Shown one piece after another: positions 54,517 through 63,600 of a stretch of DNA of 64,000 nt (position 1 is the stretch's first letter; each line of letters opens with the position of its first letter). The notes below the pieces were generated by a model that made no database searches, was not told the DNA's origin, and saw only the letters and a program-made list of their open reading frames with translations. The position numbers were made by a program, and so were the translations under genes. The DNA comes from Frankia sp. QA3 (lineage in GTDB: Bacteria; Actinomycetota; Actinomycetes; Frankiales; Frankiaceae): the NCBI RefSeq assembly GCF_000262465.1, contig NZ_CM001489.1, forward strand, positions 4,338,530 to 4,402,529. The letters are read 5' to 3'.

Positions 54517-56832
54517 GTTCGGCAGCGGCTTGCGCGCCGACGCGCCCCCGCCGCCCGAGCGCCCGCCGCCCTGCCCGGCCGCGCCCGACCCGAACTCGCC
54601 CGACCCGAACCCGCCGGAACCGCCCCAGGGCCGGGCGGCCGGCTCCGGCGCCGCGTCGACGAGTCGGCGCCAGTCGACCAGCGCGTCGGGCACCTCGCCG
54701 AGGAACCTCGACGGCGGGTTGTACGCCGGCTGGCCCCAGGCACTGCGGACGACCGAGCGGGTCAGGTAGAGCCGGGAGCGGGCCCGGGTGACCCCCACGT
54801 AGGCCAACCGGCGCTCCTCCTCCAGCTGGGTGGGGTCGCCCAGGGTCCGCAGATGCGGGAAGACGCCGTCCTCCAGACCGGTGAGGAAGACGACGGGGAA
54901 CTCCAGGCCCTTGGCGCTGTGCAGGGTCATGAGGGTGACGACGCCGTCGGAGCCGTCGTCGGTGGGGACCTGGTCGGCGTCTGCGACCAGCGAGACCTGT
55001 TCGAGGAATTCGGCGAGGGTGCCCTCCGGATTGCGCTCGGTGAACTCCTGGACGACACCGACCAGCTCCTGCAGGTTCTCCACCCGCCCCTGGGCCTCGA
55101 TCGTGTCCTCCGCGAGGAGCTCGGACAGGTAGCCGGTGCGTTCCAGGACCGCCTCGACGACGGCCACCGGTCCGTCCGCCTCGATCGCGCGCAGCTCGGT
55201 GAGCAACGCGGCGAACTCACGCACGGCCTTCGCCGAGCGGGTGGCGATCCCCGGCACCTCGCCGACGCGCTCCAGCGCCGCGGCGAAACCGATCCGCTCG
55301 ACCTCGGCGAAGCCGGCCAGCGCCGCCTCCGCCCGGTCCCCGATGCCGCGCCGCGGCACGTTGAGGATGCGACGCAGGTTCACCGTGTCGTTCGGGTTGA
55401 CCAGCACCCGCAGGTAGGCGAGCAGGTCACGGATCTCCCGGCGCTCGTAGAAGCGCACCCCGCCGACGACCCGGTAGGGCAGCCCGACCCGGACGAAGAT
55501 CTCCTCGAAGACCCGGCTCTGCGCGTTGGTCCGGTAGAACACCGCGACGTCCGCGGGCCGGGCCAGCCCCGCGTCGGTGAGCCGGTCGACCTCCTCGGCG
55601 ACGAAAGCGGCCTCGTCGTGCTCGTTGTCGGCGACGAAACCGACGATCTTCTCCCCGTCGCCGGCGTCGGACCACAGCCGCTTCGCCTTGCGCTGGTTGT
55701 TGCGCGCGATCACCGCGTTCGCGGCGGACAGGATGGTCTGGGTGGAACGGTAGTTCTGCTCCAGCAGAATCACCGCGGCGTCGGGAAAGTCCTCCTCGAA
55801 CTCCACGATGTTGCGGATGTTCGCCCCGCGGAAAGCGTAGATCGACTGGTCTGCGTCACCGACGACGCAGAGCTCCGCGGGCGGCACGGCGCCGGACGCC
55901 CACGTGGCGGTCGAGACCGGCGGGTCCGCCGGCGCCCCCGCCCCCGGGTCGTCGGCATCGGCGTGCGTGGGCTGGCCGACGAGTTCCCGCACGAGGACGT
56001 ACTGGGCGTGGTTGGTGTCCTGGTACTCGTCCACCAGCACGTGCCGAAACCGGCGCCGGTAGTGCTCGGCGACGTCGGGGAACGCCTGGAGCAGGTTCAC
56101 CGTCATCATGATCAGATCGTCGAAGTCGAGCGCGTTGGCCTGGGCCAGCCGCTGCTGGTAGGCGGCGTAGACCTCGGCGACGGTGCGCTCCTGGTGGCTG
56201 GTCGCCCGGTCCCGGGCGGCCTCCCAGTCGATCAGCTCGTTCTTCAGGTTGCTGATCTGCGCGGCCAGGCCGCGGGCGGGATGCCTCTTCGGGTCGAGGT
56301 CGAGATCCCGGGTGACCAGGGTGATCAGCCGCTGCGCGTCCGCGGCGTCGTAGATGGAGAAGGAGGACCCGAAGCCGAGCCGCTTCGCCTCCGACCGCAG
56401 GATGCGTACGCAGGCCGAGTGGAAGGTGCTGACCCACATCGCCCGCGCCCGCGGGCCGACCAGCGCGCCGACCCGCTCCCGCATCTCGGCCGCGGCCTTG
56501 TTCGTGAACGTGATGGCCAGGATCTCCCCGGGCCGGACGCCGCGGGCCGCCAGCAGGTAGGCGATGCGATGGGCCAGCACCCGGGTCTTGCCGGAGCCCG
56601 CGCCCGCCACGACCAGCAGCGGCGCGCCGATGTGCACCACCGCGGCCCGCTGCTGCGGGTTGAGCCCGTCGAGCAGGCCCTCGGCGTCGAGCCGGGGTGC
56701 CCCACCGCCCGCGTCCCCGCCCGCCGGCGGGGCGAGTACCGCCGGGCCGAACAGGTCATAGGGCACGCCGCCGCCGACGCCCGCGGCCGACTCGCCGAAG
56801 GCGCTGGGGGACTCACCGAACAGAGTGCTCAT
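54310..56832 (-). CDS. uvrD: UvrD/PcrA-type DNA helicase
   Basis: 840-residue SF1A helicase for nucleotide excision repair and replication-conflict handling. Motif I AGAGSGKT (76-83), Ia FTNKAAAEMRERV, II VDEYQDTN, III GDADQSIYAFRGA, IV EQNYRST, V LMTLHSAKGLEFPVVF, VI RRLAYVGVTRAR. A 30-residue Ala/Pro/Asp insertion lies between II and III. The tail after a Gly-rich linker (GDRVTHDSFGLGVVVA) is the PcrA RNA-polymerase-binding C-terminal fold. ATG 56832 has GAGG four bases before; the frame opens at 56934. A LexA-like box lies seven bases upstream. Confidence 0.95.
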   Translation of the reverse strand: MSTLFGESPSAFGESAAGVGGGVPYDLFGPAVLAPPAGGDAGGGAPRLDAEGLLDGLNPQQRAAVVHIGAPLLVVAGAGSGKTRVLAHRIAYLLAARGVRPGEILAITFTNKAAAEMRERVGALVGPRARAMWVSTFHSACVRILRSEAKRLGFGSSFSIYDAADAQRLITLVTRDLDLDPKRHPARGLAAQISNLKNELIDWEAARDRATSHQERTVAEVYAAYQQRLAQANALDFDDLIMMTVNLLQAFPDVAEHYRRRFRHVLVDEYQDTNHAQYVLVRELVGQPTHADADDPGAGAPADPPVSTATWASGAVPPAELCVVGDADQSIYAFRGANIRNIVEFEEDFPDAAVILLEQNYRSTQTILSAANAVIARNNQRKAKRLWSDAGDGEKIVGFVADNEHDEAAFVAEEVDRLTDAGLARPADVAVFYRTNAQSRVFEEIFVRVGLPYRVVGGVRFYERREIRDLLAYLRVLVNPNDTVNLRRILNVPRRGIGDRAEAALAGFAEVERIGFAAALERVGEVPGIATRSAKAVREFAALLTELRAIEADGPVAVVEAVLERTGYLSELLAEDTIEAQGRVENLQELVGVVQEFTERNPEGTLAEFLEQVSLVADADQVPTDDGSDGVVTLMTLHSAKGLEFPVVFLTGLEDGVFPHLRTLGDPTQLEEERRLAYVGVTRARSRLYLTRSVVRSAWGQPAYNPPSRFLGEVPDALVDWRRLVDAAPEPAARPWGGSGGFGSGEFGSGAAGQGGGRSGGGGASARKPLPNSPFAGRGRPSARPVLELRQGDRVTHDSFGLGVVVATGGVGDSAEATIDFGADAGTKRLLLRYAPVEKL

Positions 56833-56838
56833 CAGACC

Positions 56839-56854
56839 TCGATCGTACGTTCGA
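56839..56854 (-). promoter_or_regulatory. LexA (SOS) box upstream of uvrD
   Basis: On the coding strand TCGAAC-GTAC-GATCGA. The actinobacterial SOS consensus is TCGAAC-N4-GTTCGA, so the first half is perfect and the second has one change. It ends six bases before the uvrD start codon and covers the GAGG ribosome site in part, implying a very short leader and repression by occlusion. Confidence 0.6.
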
Positions 56855-57021
56855 CGCCGGACTGGTCGGAGCCCGGTCCGTCCGGGACGCGCCGCCCCCG
56901 GACGGACCGTCGGCGGCCCCGCGGGACGGCCCATCTCGGACCGTCACGCGGCCGCGACGTCACCGACCCACGTATCGCCACCCTATGGTCACCCGGGCCG
57001 CCCGCCGCCCGGCGGGCCGCC

Positions 57022-58200
57022 TCAAGCCGTGGTCCGCAGGCCGCCGGCATCCTCCGCCGGAACCGCCGCCAACGACTTGACCCGGCTGGCCACGCCGGGA
57101 TCGATGTTGCCCCCCGACAGGATCGCCACGGTCGGCCCCTGGGCGAGGCCGCCGTGGCGCAGCAGCGCCGCCACCGGCGCGGCTCCGGCCGGCTCCACGG
57201 CGAGGCCGGCCCGGCGCAGCAGCACCATCGCCTCCCAGAAGGCGGCCTCGTCCACGGTCACCACCTCATCCACCAGCCTGGTGGCGAGCGCGAAGGTAAG
57301 CGCACCCGGTTCGCTCACGGCCATGCCGTCGGCGATCGTCCGCGCCGGCGCCGCCGACGGGCGGGGCAGTGCCGGCCGCCCGGACAGCCGGCTGCCGGGG
57401 ATGACCGGGACGACCCGGGCGCGGGCCGAGGCGCCGGGCAGGTCCGCACCCACCACGGCGGTGAGCCGCCGCCCGGCCCGCAGCGACGCGGCGAAGGCCG
57501 GCGCCAGCACCGACTGCACGCCGATCACCCGCGCACCGGGCCGGCGCGCCCGCAGCGCCGCGGCCACCCCGCCGAGCAGGCCGCCGCCGCCCACGCCGAC
57601 GAGGACTGTGCTCAGGTCCGGCACCTGGTCGAGCAGCTCGAGTCCGATCGTGCCCTGGCCGGCCACCACGGCCGGGTCGTCGAAGGGGTGCACGAGCAGG
57701 CGCCCGCCGCGGGCGGCGAAGTCGGCCGCCGCGGCGAGGGCGGCCTCCACCCCCCCGGGCACCTCCTCGACCCGCGCGCCCCACCGGCGGGTCCGGGCGA
57801 CCTTGACGGGGTTCGCCCCCGCCGGCACGAAGATCGTCGCCGGGGCGCCGAAGGCGGCCGCCGCGAACGCCACCCCCTGGGCGTGGTTGCCGGCACTGGC
57901 CGCGACGACGCCCCGGGCCCGCGCCGTCGGGTCCGCGGTCGCCACCCGGTGGTAGGCGCCGCGCAGCTTGAACGAGCCGGTGTGCTGCTCGTGCTCACAC
58001 TTGAGCCACACCGGCGTGCCGAGCGCGGCCGACAGGCCGGGATCGCGCACGACCCGGGTCCGCCGCGCCACGCCGTCGAGCACCCCCGCCGCCGCCTCGA
58101 TGGCCGAGACATCGAGGTCCGCGTCGCCATCGAGGTCCGCGTCGACACCCGGAGGCCCGCCCGCGGGCGGCGGTTGGTCGTCTGCGGCTGGTGCGGTCAT
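57022..58200 (-). CDS. ilvA: Threonine ammonia-lyase without ACT domain
   Basis: PLP enzyme converting threonine to 2-oxobutanoate and ammonia, the first step toward isoleucine. 392 residues: the PLP lysine in HTGSFKLRGAYH (Lys78), the phosphate/substrate loop SAGNHAQG, VGVGGGGLLGG, and SGGNIDP near the end. The chain ends with the catalytic domain; the C-terminal ACT-like regulatory domain of biosynthetic enzymes is missing, so allosteric isoleucine control is doubtful and a catabolic type is possible. ATG 58200 has AGAGG four bases before. A leader peptide and terminator just upstream suggest transcriptional attenuation. Confidence 0.9.
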   Translation of the reverse strand: MTAPAADDQPPPAGGPPGVDADLDGDADLDVSAIEAAAGVLDGVARRTRVVRDPGLSAALGTPVWLKCEHEQHTGSFKLRGAYHRVATADPTARARGVVAASAGNHAQGVAFAAAAFGAPATIFVPAGANPVKVARTRRWGARVEEVPGGVEAALAAAADFAARGGRLLVHPFDDPAVVAGQGTIGLELLDQVPDLSTVLVGVGGGGLLGGVAAALRARRPGARVIGVQSVLAPAFAASLRAGRRLTAVVGADLPGASARARVVPVIPGSRLSGRPALPRPSAAPARTIADGMAVSEPGALTFALATRLVDEVVTVDEAAFWEAMVLLRRAGLAVEPAGAAPVAALLRHGGLAQGPTVAILSGGNIDPGVASRVKSLAAVPAEDAGGLRTTA

Positions 58201-58249
58201 GAGGCCTCTCCCGGTGGCTGGGCGGCCACCTCGCCGTGACCGCGGCAAC

Positions 58250-58281
58250 AAAAAAGCCCCCCGCCGAGCAGGCGGAAGGGC
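58250..58281 (-). terminator. Intrinsic terminator in the ilvA leader
   Basis: On the minus strand, GCCCTTCCGCC (58281-58271), loop, GGCGGGGGGC (58265-58256), then six U (58255-58250). A U-run terminator is rare in this high-GC window and sits 50 bases before the ilvA start, inside its own leader, so it should act as an attenuator. Confidence 0.75.
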
Positions 58282-58283
58282 GT

Positions 58284-58314
58284 GGCGCGCGGACCCGGAG
58301 CTCGGGTGCGCGCC
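58284..58314 (-). promoter_or_regulatory. Strong hairpin between leader stop and attenuator
   Basis: GGCGCGC/GCGCGCC arms enclose a second stem ACCCG/CGGGT. The outer stem touches the stop codon of the leader peptide, so a stalled ribosome would melt it; this fits a pause or anti-antiterminator element. Confidence 0.55.
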
Positions 58315-58343
58315 TACGTAATAGCCATCTGGTGCACGGTCAC
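58314..58343 (-). CDS. ilvA leader peptide
   Basis: GTG 58343 starts MTVHQMAIT and ends at TAG 58314, with GGGA three bases upstream. Three of the nine codons (two Thr, one Ile) are for the substrate or end product of threonine dehydratase. With the hairpins that follow, it has the layout of a ribosome-mediated attenuator. An ATG at 58328 (MAIT) is the minimal alternative. Confidence 0.5.
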   Translation of the reverse strand: MTVHQMAIT

Positions 58344-58561
58344 AGTTCCCAGCGTGCTCCGGACTTGCCGGAACGTCAAACCGGAGGCCGCTCCATCCCG
58401 CCTCACCCAATCCCGCCCCACCCAATCCCGCCCCAGCCCGGCCCGCCCCAGCCCGGCGCCGGCGAGTGGGATCACCGGCGGGGCCCAGGACCGGGCCGCG
58501 GGGGCGGGCGCCCGGCGGCGGTCACGGCCGCCGGGCCGGCCCATCCCGGCGGCGGCCGGGC

Positions 58562-60250
58562 CTACTCCCACTCGATGGTGCCCGGAGGCTTCGAGGTGAT
58601 GTCGTAGACGACCCGGTTGACCTGCCCCACCTCGTTGACGATCCGGTTGGAGATGCGTTCGAGCAGGCCGTAGGGCAGCCGCGCCCAGTCTGCGGTCATC
58701 GCGTCCTCGCTGGTGACCGCGCGCAGGACCACCGGGTGCCCGTAGGTACGCTCGTCGCCCTGCACGCCGACCGAGCGCACGTCCGCGAGCAGTACCGCGA
58801 AGACCTGCCAGATCTCCCGGTCCAGCCCGGCCCGGCGGATCTCGTCGCGGACCACCGCGTCGGCCGCCCGGACCACGTCGAGCCGCTCGGGGGTGACCTC
58901 GCCGATGATGCGCACGGCGAGTCCCGGGCCGGGGAACGGCTGGCGCCAGACGATCTCCTCGGGCAGGCCGAGCTCCTCGCCAAGCCGGCGGACCTCGTCC
59001 TTGAACAGGGTGCGCAACGGCTCGACCAGGCCGAACTGGAGATCTTCCGGCAGTCCGCCGACGTTGTGGTGCGACTTGATCTTCGCGGCAGTCGGGGAAC
59101 CCGACTCGATCACGTCGGGGTACAGCGTCCCCTGCACGAGGTGCTCGATCGTCGCGCCCTCGGCCTCGGCGCGGGCCTCCAGCTCCCGGGCCGACTCCTC
59201 GAAGACCCGGATGAACTCCCGACCAATGATCTTCCGCTTGCGCTCCGGGTCGGTCACGCCGGCCAGCGCCGCGGCGAACCGGTCAGCCGCCTTCACATGG
59301 ACGAGATCGACGCCGGTGGACGCGACGAAGTCCCGCTCGACCTGCTCGGCCTCACCCGCCCGCAGCAGGCCGTGGTCCACGAACACACAGGTCAGGGCAT
59401 CACCGACAGCGCGGTGCACGAGCGCCGCGGCGACCGCGGAGTCCACCCCGCCGGACAGTCCGCAGATCAGCCGCCCCGAGCCGACCTGGGCGCGCACCGC
59501 CGCGACCGCCTCGTCGACGATGTTGACCATGGTCCAGGTCGGCCGGCAGCCGGCGCCCACCAGCAGGAAGTGCCGCAGCACGTCGAGTCCGCGCTCGCTG
59601 TGCACGACCTCCGGATGGAACTGGACGCCGTACAGGCGGCGGGCCGGATCCTCGAAGGCGGCGACGGGGGTCGACGGGGTGGACGCCGTCACCCGGAAGC
59701 CCGGCGGGGCCGCGGTCACGGAGTCGCCGTGCGACATCCACACCTGCTGGGCGATCGGCAGACCGTCGAACAGGACGCCGGGCTCGGCCACCGACAGGCG
59801 AGTCGCTCCGTACTCTGCCGTTCCAGTCCGGGCGACCGAGCCGGCCAGGGCCTGAGCCATCACCTGGTGGCCGTAGCAGATACCGAGAATGGGCAGCCCG
59901 GTGTCGAACAACGCGGGATCGACCCGAGGCGCCCCCGGCGAGTACACCGACTTCGGCCCACCGGAAAGGATCAGTGCGGACGGTCTACGGGCGAGGATCT
60001 CGTCCACGGGCATGTCCCACGGCACGATCTCCGAGTACACATGGCATTCCCGGACCCGCCGGGCGATCAGCTGGGCGTACTGCGCGCCGAAATCGATCAC
60101 CAGCACCGTGTCATAACCGGGATGCCCCGCCGCACCCGGGCCGGGGGGAGTGCCGGGCCTGGTCGCCGGTGCGGTCGGGGTACCCCCCGCCGGACCGACG
60201 TCCCCCGGTCTCGCATCGTGACCAGCATCGCTGCGCTGCAACTCGCTCAC
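58562..60250 (-). CDS. guaA: GMP synthase (glutamine-hydrolysing)
   Basis: Amidates XMP to GMP. 562 residues: a 45-residue low-complexity lead, the class I glutamine amidotransferase domain (VIDFGAQYAQLIARRVRE, catalytic Cys125 in GICYGHQ, QFHPEV), the ATP pyrophosphatase domain (GLSGGVDSAV, HGLLRAGE), and the C-terminal dimerisation domain (RQPFPGPGLAVRIIGE ... KPPGTIEWE). GTG 60250 is the first start. With purN-purH it adds to the purine theme of the window. Confidence 0.97.
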   Translation of the reverse strand: MSELQRSDAGHDARPGDVGPAGGTPTAPATRPGTPPGPGAAGHPGYDTVLVIDFGAQYAQLIARRVRECHVYSEIVPWDMPVDEILARRPSALILSGGPKSVYSPGAPRVDPALFDTGLPILGICYGHQVMAQALAGSVARTGTAEYGATRLSVAEPGVLFDGLPIAQQVWMSHGDSVTAAPPGFRVTASTPSTPVAAFEDPARRLYGVQFHPEVVHSERGLDVLRHFLLVGAGCRPTWTMVNIVDEAVAAVRAQVGSGRLICGLSGGVDSAVAAALVHRAVGDALTCVFVDHGLLRAGEAEQVERDFVASTGVDLVHVKAADRFAAALAGVTDPERKRKIIGREFIRVFEESARELEARAEAEGATIEHLVQGTLYPDVIESGSPTAAKIKSHHNVGGLPEDLQFGLVEPLRTLFKDEVRRLGEELGLPEEIVWRQPFPGPGLAVRIIGEVTPERLDVVRAADAVVRDEIRRAGLDREIWQVFAVLLADVRSVGVQGDERTYGHPVVLRAVTSEDAMTADWARLPYGLLERISNRIVNEVGQVNRVVYDITSKPPGTIEWE

Positions 60251-60667
60251 CCCGCAAGCCTACGGACCCTGCGGCACCTGTGGGCCGGGCCCGCTCGGGC
60301 GGCCCTACGGGCCCGGCCGGCGCCCGTGGGTGCCGTTCGCACGAACGGGCGGTGGATCGCGGGCACCCTCGAAGACTCGTAACGGTGGATGTCGCAGATG
60401 CCTGCTTTGCACCTTCAGTGCCACTCACTGGGACAAGCCCTACGTCACGATGGGCGTACGTTGTCGGGCTTCGTGACGGTTACGCAGACGGTGACTCCGC
60501 GCGCAGTGGCCACAACCGGCACGCGGCCACCAACGCGCTTACGGTAGGCGCCTTTCGGATGCCGACTTCGTACCGCTATGGTGCCTGGCAAGGGACATCA
60601 GGGCCCGATACCGAGCCATCCTGGTACGACGTGTTCCGGGAGGCTGGCGGAGAGGTTGCGAAGGTAC
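60251..60667. other. Divergent promoter region guaA / sensor kinase
   Basis: 417 bases between divergent genes. It is less GC-rich toward the right side (60370-60600). No hairpin, repeat or small ORF was convincing. Confidence 0.4.
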
Positions 60668-63600
60668 GTGCGCAGACAACCGATGGCCAGCAGCACGGGC
60701 ATCGCCGCAGATCCGGAGCCGACCTCGGCGCCGGGTTTGCCCGTGGACACCGAAGACGGCGGGCAGCGCGACGATCGCTCCGCGGCGCCACCGGACCCGG
60801 CGGGGTCTGGTCTGGCGCGCCTTCGTCGCGCCGCCACCAACCCCACCAACTGGCGGGTCCGCACCAAGCTGATCGCGATTCTGGCCGTGCCGGTCGTCGC
60901 GATCCTGGTCTACTCGTCGATCGAGGCCGGCACGGTGCTGACCAGCACCCGCGACGTGAACCGGATCTCGGATCTCACCGAGATCAGCCGGTCCGCGTCG
61001 ACGCTCGCCCATGCCCTGCAGACAGAACGGACCTACAGCACCGGATCCGTGGCAGAAGGTCCGGTTGGTACCCGTACCACCAACGCCATCCCACCCCGCC
61101 AGGCGGCGGTGAACGATGCCTACCAGGCCTACAAGGCGGTGGCCAACGGACGGCGCGGTTCCTTCGGCAGCGAGGTTCGTCAGGCCCTCGACGACGTCCA
61201 GGTCAGGATGGACTCGCTGCCCGCGAAGCGGCAGACGATCCAAAGAGTTGTCGACCCGAAAGCCGTCCAGGCGGCCTTTCAACCGATCATCAGCTCATTG
61301 ATCAACCTGGTACAGCTCATCCCGCAGGGAAATGACGACCAGCAACTCGACAACGGCGTCAATGCGGCCTACTTCCTCATGTCCGGGACGGAACTCCTCG
61401 CTCAGCAGCAGGCCCTCGTCTACGGCCTGCTTCCACGCAGCAGCAACCAGGTCTTCACCGAAGGTGACTATCGCGAGTTCCTGTCGGCCGAGACCCAGCG
61501 GTCACGCGAGCGAGACGACCTCGAGAACGTCGCCGGACCAGCCCAGCAGGCCATCTACGGCCCGACAATCGACACCGAAAACAATGGCGACATCCGCAAC
61601 ACCCAGAATTACGTCGAGGAGGTTCTGGACGCGCCCATCGGCCAGCCGCTGACCGTCGTCGAGTCGGAAAAGTGGAACCGGGCGACCCAGGAGACCATCG
61701 ACACCAGCACCGACGCCACGGACAAACTCCTCGGGCTCGTCAACGACCGGGTCGACACCCTGCGCGGTGACATCCAGCGCCGGGCGCTGCTGAGTGGTCT
61801 GCTCATCGTGCTCATCCTCGCCGCCGCCCTGCTGTCCGCGCTCATCGTGGCGCGGTCCCTGGTTCGACCGCTGCTGGCGCTGCGGACCGCGGCGCTCGAC
61901 ATCGCCGACCGCCGGCTGCCGGACGCCGTCCGCCGCCTGCGTGACTCCACCGACCAGGACATCGACGACTCGATCGAACCGGTCGGTATCAACACCGATG
62001 AGGAGGTCGGTGAAGTCGCCCGGGCCTTCGACGAGGTCCACCGCGAGGCGATCCGGCTGGCCTCCGAGCAGGCGTCGCTGCGAAACAACGTCAACGCGAT
62101 GTTCGTGAACCTCTCCCGGCGCAGCCAGGGGCTGGTCGAACGCCAGCTCCGCCTGATCGACGACCTGGAGAACCGCGAGCAGGACCCAGACCAGCTGTCC
62201 AACCTGTTCAAGCTGGACCACCTCGCCACCCGAATGCGGCGGAACAACGAGAGCCTGCTGGTCCTCGCCGGCACGGACACCGCCCGCCGCTGGACGCACC
62301 CCGTGCCGCTCAACGAGGTGGTCCTGGCCGCCATCTCCGAGGTGGAGCAGTACACCCGGGTGAAGCAGACTTCGGCCGCGCCGGTGTCCATCGCCGGCAA
62401 CGGTGTCAGCGACGTCGTCCACCTGGTCGCCGAGCTGCTGGAAAACGCCACCTCCTACTCGCCGCCGGTCACCGAGGTGCTGGTGACCAGCCATTCACTC
62501 GGCCCCGGCGCCGGCGCGATGATCGAGATCGAGGACCAGGGCATCGGTATGCCGGCCAAGGAGCTCGAGCGGGTCAACGAGCGGCTGGCCAATCCCCCGG
62601 TCGTCGACGTGTCGGTGTCACGGACGATGGGTCTGTTCGCCGTCGGTCGGCTGGCCGGCCGGCACGGCATCCGCGTCCAGCTGCGTGAATCAGCCTCCGG
62701 CGGCATCACCGCCGTCGTCCGGCTGCCCGCGAAGCTGGTCACCGGCGACAGCGCCGCCGGCGCCGGGCCCGGGCGTCCCCCGGCGCTCAGCCGGCCCGCG
62801 ACCGCGCCGGCGATCGGCGGGCCCGCCAACGGCGGACGGCCCCCGGAGCGCGCCGAGCGGCCGAGCAACGGCGTGGCGCCCGACCGCGCGAACGGCGCGC
62901 CGACCCCGGCGGGTACCAGCTCGAGCAACGGGATGAACAACGGGCACCGACCCGAACCGGAGCCCGCGACGCGGGAGAACATCTTCGACGACTCCAGCGG
63001 TCCTCGACGTTTCCCCAACACCGGTCCGTTTCCGCTGACCGGCCCGCTGGCCGCACAGCTCGGCTCCGACCGCACCGGACCGATGCCCGCCGCCGACCGG
63101 CGTGACTTCGGGCTGGAGGAGTTCTCCCCCGACCTGGACGACCGCCACGAGCGCGACAGCGAGACCGGCGGCACGGCGGCGACGCCGCTGACCGCACCGC
63201 GCGGGGCTGACAGCGGCACCGGACAGCGGGCGGCCCAGTTCCCGGGCACCGAACCGCAGGACCGGGCACCCTCCGGCCCCGCCGACGACGACCGCGACCC
63301 GCGGGAGTTCGACAGCCAGGAGATCGACCTCGACGCCCTGCCCGGCCGCGCGGCCACCCCGCCCGACGGCACGGCTCCCGGCGGTATGGCTCCCGGCGGG
63401 GTCGCGCCCGACACCGAGGCCATCGACCGGCGCGGTCCGGCCCGGCGTGAGCAGCCCGCACCGGACGTGACGAGTCCCGTGTCGTTCGGGGACAACCGCT
63501 GGCCGACCCGCCCCCGGCCCGCGGACGCCGAGCCCGCGACAGGCGAGCAGCCCGAGGCTGCGCCGAAGCTCCCCGTCCGGGAGCACCCGGCCCTCCGGGA

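Noticed and set aside
54853..58239. Very long rightward frame over uvrD and ilvA
   Set aside because: Antisense shadow of two well-supported genes; it exists only because high GC removes stop codons.
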